DNA of 64,000 nt, taken from the NCBI RefSeq assembly GCF_000258515.1, contig NZ_AJLF01000001.1, forward strand, positions 682,001 through 746,000, read 5' to 3'. Source of the stretch: Thermococcus zilligii AN1. Its GTDB lineage: Archaea; Methanobacteriota_B; Thermococci; Thermococcales; Thermococcaceae. Below, one piece after another: positions 24,747 to 33,208 of the stretch. The translations under genes were made by a program, and so were the position numbers. How positions within the stretch are numbered: the first letter of the stretch is position 1; every line of letters starts with the position of its first letter. The notes beneath the pieces are model-generated. The model saw only the letters and a program-made list of their open reading frames with translations, ran no database searches and was not told the DNA's origin.

Positions 24747-25952
24747 ATGGGTGCGCCTGGAAACGGCAAAAGAAAGGTCGTCGCATCCACCTTGCTGATC
24801 GCTGTTCCAGCGCTGATGTTCGTCCGCAGGCCCGTCCCGCTCCTCCAGTGGGGTTTCTTCCAGGACCAGGAGTTCGCGGTTTTCACGATAGCGGCTTTCG
24901 TCTTTCTGGTAATCTCTGCTATCCTGGCCTTCGCTCACGCCGGGTGGAAAATAAGGGAACCCGGAATAACGGTATGGGACTTCGTGCGGCTTTTCCTGTC
25001 GAGGTACTTCGTCGGCGAGATGATCACTTCCCTCTACGGGCTGCTCCTCTTTGTGATCTTTGCGGTCATACTCACCGCGTGGCTCCCGGAGAGCATTATG
25101 GATAGGAATCCCCTTTTAACCGCGGGGTTCATCGCTTACTTCATAGGAACCATACTGATAACGGCCTGGGTCTTCCCACCGAAGGTCGAGAACGAGCCCG
25201 ACGATGACAGGCCGGCGCCCGTCGACTACCTTGTTTACGCACTCAGCCTTCCCGGAAACTGGAGCAGGGTCAGGGAGATTGAATGCGAGAGGCTAAAGAA
25301 AAACCCGCAGCTGAACTCCGGGCCCATAAACATACTCCCCCTGTATGTTTCAATGTACTACCACCTAAACCCACATGGAAAGCTCAGGGGTGTTTACCTC
25401 CTCACCACGGAGAAGCACACGGAAAACACCGGGGAAACCGGTAAGGATCAAACCAGCCCCCGCCCGCTGAAAAAGGAGGTTAGAGAGGAGCTCAGGAGTT
25501 TTCTTGAAAAGGCCTCGGAATGCCTCGGTGTCAGGTTCATAGTCCACTGGCCCTTGGATAGACCGGAATCGATCGGGAACGGTGAGAGGGAGGTTTTCAT
25601 CAAGTTCGTCCACGTGGGGGACGGGAACATCGTCAAAGAAGTCTACCAGAGCATAGCCAGCTCGGAGATAGAGGAGAGGATAAAAGAAAGCCTTGAGGGA
25701 AAGGGGGAGGTTTCCTTCAACATCACAGGGGGTACCGCGGTCATGAGCTCGGCCATGATACTCCATGCCATTAGAGGGTCTGTCCACGCCGAGTACGTGA
25801 AGCAAGGCGCCTTTGACATGGAACCGGCCGAGCTCCTCCAGAAGATAGACCTCAACATCTTCGACCTCGACACGCTGGTCAGGGAGCTCAGGGACTACTT
25901 TGAGAGGCAGTACCAGAGAGAGCTCACAAAACAGAAGCGTGGTGGCGCCTGA
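24747..25952 (+). CDS. Membrane protein with C-terminal CARF-like domain (TM-CARF)
   Basis: A 401-aa protein. Four predicted membrane helices cover residues 11-28, 42-65, 90-112 and 123-143. From about 160 onward is a soluble alpha/beta domain with VYLLTTEKH near 217 and NITGGTAVMSSAMILHAI at 325-342, matching the (D/N)xTGGTxxM signature of CARF domains. A SAVED-type domain is a less likely reading. It therefore looks like a membrane effector gated by cyclic oligoadenylate, comparable in principle to Cam1 but with four helices instead of one. ATG 24747 is 6 bases after GGGGGAT. It is followed after 27 bases by a polytopic membrane protein gene. Confidence 0.75.
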   Translation: MGAPGNGKRKVVASTLLIAVPALMFVRRPVPLLQWGFFQDQEFAVFTIAAFVFLVISAILAFAHAGWKIREPGITVWDFVRLFLSRYFVGEMITSLYGLLLFVIFAVILTAWLPESIMDRNPLLTAGFIAYFIGTILITAWVFPPKVENEPDDDRPAPVDYLVYALSLPGNWSRVREIECERLKKNPQLNSGPINILPLYVSMYYHLNPHGKLRGVYLLTTEKHTENTGETGKDQTSPRPLKKEVREELRSFLEKASECLGVRFIVHWPLDRPESIGNGEREVFIKFVHVGDGNIVKEVYQSIASSEIEERIKESLEGKGEVSFNITGGTAVMSSAMILHAIRGSVHAEYVKQGAFDMEPAELLQKIDLNIFDLDTLVRELRDYFERQYQRELTKQKRGGA

Positions 25953-25979
25953 AGCTGATAAAAATCTGGAGGGGTGGCC

Positions 25980-27266
25980 ATGGGGAAAGTCCTGGGCGAT
26001 ATCCTGGGCTTCATACTCTTAGCCTCGGCCAGCTGGTGGTTTTTGGTCGGCACCGGTTATGGGAATGATATGAACTTCGCCATTGCCATAGGTTACGTTC
26101 TCCTCCTCTACGCGTGGACCGATTACATCCAGTTAATCATTCACAACCCATTCGGCTTTGCGGCTATGCTGGGCTTTTTCCTCGGCAACATCGAGGGTAT
26201 CTTCTACGCCGTCCCCATTGAACTTGTTTTTCTGCTCTTTGCCTCCCTGATGAGGCTCAACCGCGAGAAGGCCGCCACGCTGACCTTTGTCGCATCCCTG
26301 CCCGTTGCACTGGTGAATTCCTATTATTACCCGATTGCAAGCCCCATGGCCTGGGCGCTCGTGGGCCTTATGGCTGCGGTAATAGAACACGCGGCCATCG
26401 AAGAAATGGCAGAGGGTGACGTCTTCATTATTCCGCTCTACTTCATGGCCCTGGGCCCGATTGCGTTCATCCCCCTCGCCTTCCAGAACTTCACGGGGGC
26501 AGGACTTTACTCAAGGAAGGATGAGGACAGGAACATCGAGTACTACCCCGTCGGCCCGGCGATGTTCGTGGTTTCGGTTCCGCTCTTCCTTATGCTCAAC
26601 AACCTCGTAGAGTCCCAAAGTTTACCGGAATGGCTCTTTTATGCGCACTTCCACGGGATCGAACACCGCACCCTCAGCGCCATTGGTGCCCTCGCCGGGT
26701 TGTACCTTATGCCAAGGGTGATTTATGGGATGTACCAGCTGGAAAAGAATGAAAAAGATAGTTCAACCAGCCGGTTCACATCGGCGGGGGCCGTTATGGG
26801 GCTTGCCGTGGGGGTCATCGCGGGGCTGCTCTCGATGGCCGTCCTGGCACTCATAGGGATTTACTTCCAAAATCACGGGTACATTTACCTCGCATACTTA
26901 TTTGTACTCATGGCCTTTGGCGCGCTGTTCATTGGAGGTTTTGCAGCGTTCTTCCTGTTTTCCGAGCTGCACTACGAGGGCAAAAGCTCGATAAACTGGG
27001 CATTGTGGCTCTGGGGGCTGACACTGGTGGCGATTCTCCAGTCGCTCTTCCTCCTGCCAACGGCATGGGGGGCTTTTCCCGACGGGAGAGCTCCCGCCAT
27101 CCTAACCGGCCTCGCTATGGTGCCCCTTTTCTACCTGCAAATAGGGAAATGGGAAAACCCGACCCTTATCGAGAGGCTGTGGATAGCAACGCTCCTGGTC
27201 TCGGCTTTCCTCGCCGGCGTCTGGGCTGGCTTCAGCCTCTGGTGGATACTCTACAGAGCCACGTGA
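25980..27266 (+). CDS. Polytopic membrane protein, unknown, in operon with TM-CARF
   Basis: A 428-aa very hydrophobic protein with roughly 12-14 membrane segments (for example ILGFILLASASWWFLVG near 10, IPLYFMALGPIAFIPLAF near 155, MGLAVGVIAGLLSMAVLAL near 275 and LWIATLLVSAFLAGVWAGF near 400). I do not recognise a family. Polar spots between helices include FHGIEHRTLSAIG near 230 and LYSRKDEDRN near 180. ATG 25980 follows GGAGGGGTGG. Only 27 bases separate it from TM-CARF and it has no own promoter, so the two form an operon and may act as one membrane complex; this is inference. Confidence 0.7.
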   Translation: MGKVLGDILGFILLASASWWFLVGTGYGNDMNFAIAIGYVLLLYAWTDYIQLIIHNPFGFAAMLGFFLGNIEGIFYAVPIELVFLLFASLMRLNREKAATLTFVASLPVALVNSYYYPIASPMAWALVGLMAAVIEHAAIEEMAEGDVFIIPLYFMALGPIAFIPLAFQNFTGAGLYSRKDEDRNIEYYPVGPAMFVVSVPLFLMLNNLVESQSLPEWLFYAHFHGIEHRTLSAIGALAGLYLMPRVIYGMYQLEKNEKDSSTSRFTSAGAVMGLAVGVIAGLLSMAVLALIGIYFQNHGYIYLAYLFVLMAFGALFIGGFAAFFLFSELHYEGKSSINWALWLWGLTLVAILQSLFLLPTAWGAFPDGRAPAILTGLAMVPLFYLQIGKWENPTLIERLWIATLLVSAFLAGVWAGFSLWWILYRAT

Positions 27267-27271
27267 GAAGG

Positions 27272-27284
27272 CTTTTATTTTTTA
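27272..27284 (+). terminator. T-rich terminator after the TM-CARF operon
   Basis: CTTTTATTTTTTA a few bases past the stop at 27266 fits a thermococcal oligo-T terminator on the plus strand. Confidence 0.45.
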
Positions 27285-27291
27285 CAATTGG

Positions 27292-27420
27292 AAAGAAGAG
27301 CCATGGCTGAGGAGCATCGCCCCCCTAAAGGTGCCCCAAAAGGCGAAGCTCGGCGTGCCGATATTCGAAGGGGCCCCGCTGAGGAACATCTACTTCCGCG
27401 GCCTTCTCCGCTGTCAGACC
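27292..27420 (+). pseudogene. Possible gene remnant upstream of taw2
   Basis: The frame through 27307 (CTG AGG AGC ...) reads EEPWLRSIAPLKVP, then KLGVPIFEGAPLRNIYFRGLL, with codon use like a real gene, but has no start and simply runs into the taw2 promoter. It could be the 3' remains of a gene that was cut when the CRISPR-associated block was inserted. No family is assigned and it may be chance. Confidence 0.22.
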
Positions 27421-27458
27421 CGGGAAGGCTTTTTAAATCCATCCCCAAAGCAGGGCCG

Positions 27459-28295
27459 ATGAGGACTCAGACCATAAAGCCGAGGATAAGGGAGATACTC
27501 TCGAGGGAGCTTCCTCCAGAGCTGGTCGAACTCCTCCCAAAACACTGGGTCAGGATAGGCGACGTCATAATCCTGCCCCTCAGGAGGGAGCTTGAGCCCT
27601 ACAGGGGGAGGATAGCCGAAGTTTACGCCGGAGTCCTCGGGGCTAAGGCTGTCCTCAGGAAGGGCCACATCCACGGGGAGACGAGAAACCCCGACTACGA
27701 GCTCCTCTACGGGACGGACACCATAACGGTTCACGTGGAAAACGGCGTCAAGTACAAGCTCGACGTGGCTAAAATAATGTTCTCCCCCGCAAACGTCAAG
27801 GAGCGCGTGAGGATGGGCAAAGTTGCAAGACCTGGCGAGCTGGTGGTGGACATGTTCGCCGGGATCGGCCACCTAAGCCTGCCGATGGCAGTCCACGGGA
27901 AGGCGAGGGTAATAGCGATAGAAAAGAGCCCCTACACATTCCGCTTTCTGGTTGAGAACATCGAGCTCAATAATGTCCAGGACAGGGTGACGGCCTACAA
28001 CATTGACAACCGCGACTTTCCGGGGGAAAACATTGCCGACAGGATCCTCATGGGCTACGTATCAACGACACACGAGTTCATACCGAAAGCCCTGAGCATA
28101 GCCAGGGACGGGGCGATAATCCACTACCACAACACCGTCCCGGAGAGGCTCATGCCCGAGGAGCCCTTCGCAACCTTCCTAAGGATAGCTAAGGAGCACG
28201 GTTATGAGGCGGAAAAGCTCAACGAGCTGGTGATAAAGCGCTACGCACCCGGCGTCTGGCACGTGGTGGTCGATGTCAGGGTTTACAGGAGGTAG
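27459..28295 (+). CDS. taw2: tRNA(Phe) wybutosine biosynthesis enzyme Taw2 (TYW2)
   Basis: A 278-aa class I SAM-dependent enzyme that moves the 3-amino-3-carboxypropyl group of SAM onto the modified guanosine 37 of tRNA-Phe in the archaeal wyosine pathway. The SAM site is DMFAGIGHLSLPMA near residue 130, followed by IAIEKSPYTFRFL; the catalytic-region TYW2/TRM5 marks GETRNPDYELLYG and IIHYHNTVPE are present. The length equals that known for Pyrococcus TYW2. A longer open frame begins at 27288, but a TATA (GGCTTTTTAAATCC, 27427-27440) lies 20-30 bases before ATG 27459, indicating a leaderless transcript. Housekeeping gene, apparently an old boundary inside the island. Confidence 0.92.
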   Translation: MRTQTIKPRIREILSRELPPELVELLPKHWVRIGDVIILPLRRELEPYRGRIAEVYAGVLGAKAVLRKGHIHGETRNPDYELLYGTDTITVHVENGVKYKLDVAKIMFSPANVKERVRMGKVARPGELVVDMFAGIGHLSLPMAVHGKARVIAIEKSPYTFRFLVENIELNNVQDRVTAYNIDNRDFPGENIADRILMGYVSTTHEFIPKALSIARDGAIIHYHNTVPERLMPEEPFATFLRIAKEHGYEAEKLNELVIKRYAPGVWHVVVDVRVYRR

Positions 28296-28340
28296 GGAGA
28301 GCAAAGCTTATAAAACCCCTTCCCATACCAGAGCCGGGAT

Positions 28341-28418
28341 GGGCCGGTAGCTCAGCCTGGTTAGAGCGCGGGGCTTTTAACCCCGTGGCCGCGGGTTCGA
28401 ATCCCGTCCGGCCCGCCA
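28341..28418 (+). tRNA. tRNA-Lys (TTT)
   Basis: Complete cloverleaf: acceptor stem GGGCCGG pairs with CCGGCCC (28408-28414), discriminator G, and CCA encoded at 28416-28418. The anticodon loop CTTTTAA gives anticodon TTT (Lys). The T-loop is GGTTCGAATCC. No intron. tRNA 3' ends are frequent integration targets in Thermococcales, and the csm block starts just downstream. Confidence 0.97.
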
Positions 28419-28432
28419 GGGTCTTCTTCACT

Positions 28433-28519
28433 TCTGCTGGAGCAAAGTTCCCGTGGGGTAATTCTCCCCATCTATCGCGCCGTGTGTACTCAAACGGGTT
28501 TGGAGCCTTCTCCAGCAGA
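28433..28519 (+). ncRNA. Candidate structured RNA element downstream of tRNA-Lys
   Basis: TCTGCTGGAG (28433-28442) pairs perfectly with CTCCAGCAGA (28510-28519); directly inside, CAAA pairs with TTTG and CCCGT with ACGGG, and the apical part holds a GGGG/CCCC hairpin (28455-28469). That is at least 23 base pairs in 87 bases. It starts 15 bases after the tRNA CCA, so it would be released by tRNA 3' processing or act on its own. The stem-internal-loop-stem form recalls archaeal H/ACA guides, but I see no convincing ACA box. The rest of the 28419-28659 gap holds the cas6 promoter (ATTTATAACC near 28590). Confidence 0.35.
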
Positions 28520-28659
28520 TGCCGGGTTCGTTCTATGCTCAATTCGGGGTTCCGCTGGTAAATTAGACCACTCTATGGCACCAAGCGAAACATTTATAAC
28601 CTAAAATTGGAACAGATTTTATTGGGCCCTTCCCAATAAACACCTTGAGTTGATGGGTA

Positions 28660-29373
28660 ATGAGGCTTAAAATCTCCTTGGAGCCCCTGAACAGGAACTT
28701 TGAGAGACCCAATAAGCACGCCGTTCAGGGGTTTATCTATAACATGCTTAAGGACTCGGAGTACGGGGAAAGGCACGATGAACCAAAGTTTAAGTTCTTC
28801 ACGTTCTCCGACTTCTTTACCGACCCCGCCGGGAGGCCGACGCTCCTGATATCTTCACCTGAAAGAGGCTTCATTAATACCCTCCACAGCACTATCCGGG
28901 AGAGGGAAACCGTCCACATCGGCCAGCAGGAGCTGAGGGTTGTCGAGCTCAAGAAGTTCAGGCTCCCCCTGAGAAGGGCCTTCCAGACGGGCTCCCCGAT
29001 AGTCCTTTATAGAAACGCCGAGGAAAACGAGTACTTCAAGCTCCACCAGCACAGGGACCTGCGCTTCTTCCTCGAGAGGCTCAAGGAGAACGCGGAGAAG
29101 AAGTACGGCGCGTTTTACGGGGACGAGTTCACCCTTGAGGGGCCCATCTTCGACAGGCTTATCCCGAAGCTCAGGAACAACGGGAAACTGGACGTTTACG
29201 TAAAGGTCGTCAAGAACGGCGTCCCCTTCCCGGTCATAGGCTCCAACTGGGAGCTCCTTGAGAAGGAGCGCATAAAGCCGGAGGAAAGGCGCTTCTACCG
29301 CTTTATAATGGACGCCGGCCTCGGGGAGAAGAACAGCCTCGGCTTTGGGTTTTTGAACCCTGTCAGGAGGTGA
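28660..29373 (+). CDS. cas6: Cas6 pre-crRNA endoribonuclease (copy b)
   Basis: A 237-aa Cas6. The G-rich loop is GLGEKNSLGFGF near the C-terminus; Y27, H39 and K45 occupy the expected catalytic positions by comparison with P. furiosus Cas6. It is clearly a paralogue of the 7256 gene (KFKFFTFSD, LISSP..GFI and FRFIMDAG-type segments are shared) but diverged, fitting a different repeat substrate. It heads the csm operon: its TGA is embedded in AGGAGGTGA, which is the csm1 ribosome site. TATA candidates are ATTTATAACC near 28590 and GATTTTATTGG near 28615. It probably serves array 4. Confidence 0.95.
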   Translation: MRLKISLEPLNRNFERPNKHAVQGFIYNMLKDSEYGERHDEPKFKFFTFSDFFTDPAGRPTLLISSPERGFINTLHSTIRERETVHIGQQELRVVELKKFRLPLRRAFQTGSPIVLYRNAEENEYFKLHQHRDLRFFLERLKENAEKKYGAFYGDEFTLEGPIFDRLIPKLRNNGKLDVYVKVVKNGVPFPVIGSNWELLEKERIKPEERRFYRFIMDAGLGEKNSLGFGFLNPVRR

Positions 29374-29377
29374 AAAA

Positions 29378-31729
29378 TTGGAGTTGAGGGAGTTGGTTAG
29401 CCTCGGCGGGCTCCTCCACGACATTGGGAAGCCCGTCCAGAGGGCAGGCTTTTATTCGGGTGATCATCCGAAACAGGGGGCGGAGTTCCTCAGGGAACTC
29501 GCGAGGAGTACCGGCAGGGAGGAATACAAACTTCTGGCCCTGTTCTCAGAGTTCCACCACCAGGGCTATATGAACGAAACGGAGATGAGAAAAAAGATCA
29601 GCGAAGTCCGCCCTGAACGCTTTGGGCTCGGTGAAGAGGACGTCCTCAGGGCGCTGTGGATCGTCTATGAGGCGGACAACCTTTCCTCCGCCGAGAGGGA
29701 GGAAGGAAAGCCGGAGCAGATAAGGCCGCTCTACTCAATATTCAACAGGGAAAAGGGCTATCCACCGGTTACCCTCGAATTCGGCAGGGAGTTGCCGGTT
29801 CCGGGTGATATCGAGAGCTTAGAAAAATCGAACTACGAGCGCGTGGTGAACGGCCTCAGGGAAGACCTCAAAAAGGTCGAACTCAGAGTTGACAGGATCC
29901 TCCCGGTTCTTGAGAAGCACCTCACCTTTGTAAGCTCCGCAACAGCTAAGGGAAACGTCATCTCGCTCTACGACCACATGAGGATGACCTCTGCCATCGC
30001 ACTGGCGATGCTGAACGCCGGCTGCACCGCTGAAGACGTGGCAACTGGAAGGTGCAAAAGGGAGAAGAGGTTCCTCCTGATCGAGGGCGACTTGTCAGGT
30101 ATACAGGACTTCATTTATGAAGTCAGTGGAAAGGGAACCCTCAAGTACCTCCGCGCGAGGAGCGCCTACCTCGAGCTTATCTCATGGGACATCATCTTAG
30201 AAGTCCTCAACAGGCTTGGCCTGACGAGGGCCAACGTCATCTTCAACGCCGGCGGCCACTTCCTCATACTCGCCCAGAACACGGAAGGTGCCAGAAAGGA
30301 GCTCGAAAGCATCAGGAAGCACGTTGTGGAGTGGCTCTACCGCGAATTTGACGGGAAGCTTTACCTTGCTTTAGACTGGGAGGCAGTGGGCGGTGAAGAG
30401 CTCGGACGGAAGGGCGACAAGAACCTCTTCGCCGAGGCGAGGAAGAGGCTGAAGGAAAAGCTGAACATCAGGAAGCTGAGGCGCTTCTGTGAAGTTGAAG
30501 ACCCCTTCAGGGGGCCAGAAGCAGGTGAAAGGCTCGAAGAGTGCGCCGTCTGCGGAAAGGAAGTGCCCGAGAGCGAACTTGAGCCCTTCAGGCTGGGCGA
30601 CGACCCAAGTGTGAAGGTCTGCAGGACGTGCAACGAACTCGTGGAACTTGGCAAAGAACTGCCCAAGGTTAAGGGGTTTATACTCGACAGAAAGGCCCGC
30701 GAGGGCGAGGGAATAACGAAAGGCCCCTTCAGGCATTTCATACCCTACGTCGGGGAACAGATGCCGATGGGGGAAATCCTTCTCCTTAAGAACACCCTCG
30801 ACGTCCCCGGGAACCTTCCGGGGGGCATTGAGTTCGTGCCCTACCTTGTGGCTGACTACTTTAAGCCGAGTGCTGAGGATAAGTACGCGGTTGCAGACTT
30901 CGAGGAACTGGCGGAAAACTCCACAGGAACGAGGAGGCTCGGCGTCCTCAAGGGCGACGTGGACAACCTCGGGCTGTTCTTCATGGACATGGACAGCCCC
31001 TCAAAGCTCGCCACAGCCTCACGCTTCATGGACTACTTCTTCAAGGCCTACCTGAACGAGGTTATCAAGGGCAAGTTTGAATATTTGATGGGAGAAATCC
31101 CTTCGCTCGGGGACTGGCCAAAAGAACCGGACGTCGTGGTTGTTTACGCCGGCGGGGACGACCTCTTCATAGTTGGCGCCTGGGACCAGGTCTTTGAGCT
31201 GGCCTTTAGGATTAGGGAAGCCTTCAGGGCCTACACGGGAAACGGGAGAAGCCTATCGGCCGCCCTGGGTTATTTCCACCCCAAGACCCCAATCTACAGG
31301 ATGGCGGATGCCGTCTCCGGGAGGCTTGAGAAGGCAAAAAGAGAGGGGAGAGACAAGGACAGGGTCTTCGTGATAGAGAGGACAGCCCCCAGAGGATTCC
31401 CAGTCGCTTACCGCTGGAAGCAGTACGAGGAACTCTGGAAGGCCTACAAACCGAGGGTCTACGCCGGAAACGGCAGACTGGCTAAGGAACTTGAGTCAAA
31501 GAAAAGCCTGCTCTGGCGCGTTCTTGAGCTCAGGGAGCTCTACGTTAGAGACCCGAAGGGCGTGAAGTGGGCCTATCTGATAGCCTACCTCCTCGGCAGG
31601 CACAAGCTTTCCAGTCTCTTCCCCGAGCTCGTCGGGATAGATGCCGGGGCCGCCCTGAAGGGTGAGCCCCAGCCGATTTACTGGGTTGATGGTGTATTGA
31701 AGGTTGTCTTGATGGCCGTTAGGGGGTGA
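29378..31729 (+). CDS. csm1: Csm1/Cas10, type III-A large subunit
   Basis: A 783-aa Cas10 of type III-A. The HD nuclease motif is intact (LLHDIGKPVQ, H14-D15), as is the palm YAGGDDLFIV (GGDD 592-595), so both ssDNA cleavage and cyclic oligoadenylate synthesis are expected. Zinc-binding cysteines CAVC near 390 and CRTC near 416 lie between. The start is TTG at 29378, supported by AGGAGGTGA five bases upstream; an ATG start is not available nearby. It contrasts with the III-B Cmr2 of this island, which lacks the HD motif. Confidence 0.95.
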   Translation: MELRELVSLGGLLHDIGKPVQRAGFYSGDHPKQGAEFLRELARSTGREEYKLLALFSEFHHQGYMNETEMRKKISEVRPERFGLGEEDVLRALWIVYEADNLSSAEREEGKPEQIRPLYSIFNREKGYPPVTLEFGRELPVPGDIESLEKSNYERVVNGLREDLKKVELRVDRILPVLEKHLTFVSSATAKGNVISLYDHMRMTSAIALAMLNAGCTAEDVATGRCKREKRFLLIEGDLSGIQDFIYEVSGKGTLKYLRARSAYLELISWDIILEVLNRLGLTRANVIFNAGGHFLILAQNTEGARKELESIRKHVVEWLYREFDGKLYLALDWEAVGGEELGRKGDKNLFAEARKRLKEKLNIRKLRRFCEVEDPFRGPEAGERLEECAVCGKEVPESELEPFRLGDDPSVKVCRTCNELVELGKELPKVKGFILDRKAREGEGITKGPFRHFIPYVGEQMPMGEILLLKNTLDVPGNLPGGIEFVPYLVADYFKPSAEDKYAVADFEELAENSTGTRRLGVLKGDVDNLGLFFMDMDSPSKLATASRFMDYFFKAYLNEVIKGKFEYLMGEIPSLGDWPKEPDVVVVYAGGDDLFIVGAWDQVFELAFRIREAFRAYTGNGRSLSAALGYFHPKTPIYRMADAVSGRLEKAKREGRDKDRVFVIERTAPRGFPVAYRWKQYEELWKAYKPRVYAGNGRLAKELESKKSLLWRVLELRELYVRDPKGVKWAYLIAYLLGRHKLSSLFPELVGIDAGAALKGEPQPIYWVDGVLKVVLMAVRG

Positions 31730-31733
31730 TTCG

Positions 31734-32303
31734 ATGAGTGATAGATACTCAAGCCGCGGTATGGAGAAACCCCAAGGGGAGGCCCAGAGAAGCGACGTCA
31801 GTAAACTCTTCGGGGACAACCCCGATGTGATAGGAATACGCGAAGCCTTCGAAAAGAACAGGATATCAAGGAACGACATTGAGCCATACTTCAAAAAGAT
31901 AGCGGAGGAGCTGGAAAAGAGCAGGAGAGATGGGACTTTTCCCGGCTGGAGTCCGGAGAAGAGGCTTGCAAACGCCATTGTGGTGGCGGCTTATCTCAGG
32001 GCCCAGAACCTCAAAACCAACCAGGTAAGGAAAGTCCTTGAGATGGCGCGGACAATCGAGCTGAAGCTGAAGAAGGGTGACACGGACATAAAGGACGACG
32101 TTGTGAAGACCCGCTACCTGCTGGCGTATACCGTTGGTAGGGCCACGGGAGGGGCAAAGTATGCCCTCGATGCGTTCCACAGAATCCTCGACCCAATGCT
32201 GGCCCTTCTAACGGAAAACACCGATGTTAGTCGCTTTGAGGAGGTTTATGACTTCCTCCAGGCTGTTGTTGCGTACCACAGGTTCTTTGGAGGTGGTGAA
32301 TGA
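31734..32303 (+). CDS. csm2: Csm2, type III-A small subunit (Cas11)
   Basis: A 189-aa mostly helical protein in the csm2 position between csm1 and csm3. The C-terminal half fits the family (VKTRYLLAYTVGRATGGAKYA, DAFHRILDPML, FLQAVVAYHRFFGG). ATG 31734 follows GGGGGTGAT, which overlaps the csm1 stop. Its stop overlaps the csm3 start. The first 25 residues are polar and probably flexible. Confidence 0.92.
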   Translation: MSDRYSSRGMEKPQGEAQRSDVSKLFGDNPDVIGIREAFEKNRISRNDIEPYFKKIAEELEKSRRDGTFPGWSPEKRLANAIVVAAYLRAQNLKTNQVRKVLEMARTIELKLKKGDTDIKDDVVKTRYLLAYTVGRATGGAKYALDAFHRILDPMLALLTENTDVSRFEEVYDFLQAVVAYHRFFGGGE

Positions 32304-33208
32304 TGGACAGGCGCTTTTACGGGAAAGTTGTTATCAGGGGCAGAATTAAGGCCCTCACCGGCCTCCACATAGGTTCCCAGAGGGATGTCTCGGAGATAGG
32401 CGGCATTGACAACCCCGTCATAAAGGACCCCCACACGGGCCTGCCCTACATCCCGGGCTCTTCCCTGAAGGGAAAGCTGAGGAGCCTGTTCGAGGTGTTC
32501 ACGAACTCCAAGCTCAATGAGTGGAAGGAAAAACATCCCACCCTGAAGAACTATTCCCCGGGCAGTTGCAGGGAAGAAGGTAAGGAAAACTGTGGGAAGT
32601 TCTTTAACAGGAGAATCCACAACGGCTGGATCCACGTCTGCCCCAGCTACTCTTCGGCTATCAACTGCCCTGTCTGCCGCCTCTTCGGCGCGAGCGGGAA
32701 TGATAGCAACTTCCCCTCAAGGCTCATCGTCAGGGACGCCTTCCTCACGAAGGAGTGGGAGGACAAATGGAGGGCCGGAGAGGACATAACCGAGGCAAAA
32801 ATCGAAGTTGGCATTGACAGGGTGACCTCTCAGGCAAATCCAAGGACCAACGAGCGCGTCGTCGCTGGGGCCGAGTTCGACTTCGAGATAATCTACAACG
32901 TTGAAGAGCTAAGCCAGTGGGAGGACGACATAAAGAACCTCCTCACAGCGATGGCCCTCCTTGAGGACAGCTACCTCGGCGGTTCCGGTTCCAGGGGCTA
33001 CGGTAAGGTGAAGTTCGTCTTCAATACCTTCGAGTTCAGAAGTGCTGACTACTACCGCACCGGCAATGAAGGGGAGAAGAGGGCCATACCCGTTGGGGAG
33101 AAGCCGGTCGTTGACATCCTCAAGGACTTTGATAAGCTGTTCTCGGGGGTGAAAGGGAAGCTGGAGGGGATGCAATGCCCCTACTCAAGTTCAAAGCAGT
33201 TAAGCTGA
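32303..33208 (+). CDS. csm3: Csm3, type III-A backbone subunit and target-RNA nuclease
   Basis: A 301-aa Csm3 (Cas7 group). The catalytic aspartate in IGGIDNPVIKDP is D36, intact, so target RNA cutting is expected. RAMP marks: GLHIGSQRDVSEIGG, PYIPGSSLKGKLRSLFE and GGSGSRGYGKVKF. Cysteines in CPSYSSAINCPVCRLFG may bind zinc. ATG 32303 is preferred over ATG 32300 for spacing from GGAGGTG (32289-32295); both overlap the csm2 stop. Confidence 0.95.
   Translation: MDRRFYGKVVIRGRIKALTGLHIGSQRDVSEIGGIDNPVIKDPHTGLPYIPGSSLKGKLRSLFEVFTNSKLNEWKEKHPTLKNYSPGSCREEGKENCGKFFNRRIHNGWIHVCPSYSSAINCPVCRLFGASGNDSNFPSRLIVRDAFLTKEWEDKWRAGEDITEAKIEVGIDRVTSQANPRTNERVVAGAEFDFEIIYNVEELSQWEDDIKNLLTAMALLEDSYLGGSGSRGYGKVKFVFNTFEFRSADYYRTGNEGEKRAIPVGEKPVVDILKDFDKLFSGVKGKLEGMQCPYSSSKQLS

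Noticed and set aside
27303-27459. Upstream extension of taw2 to an ATG at 27288 or 27303
   Set aside because: A TATA box lies inside the extension just before ATG 27459, and the 278-aa length matches known Pyrococcus TYW2.
28276-28542. 88-aa minus-strand frame containing GRTGFEPAATGL
   Set aside because: The GRTGFEP text is the well-known antisense translation of a tRNA gene; the remainder is the antisense of the structured element after tRNA-Lys.
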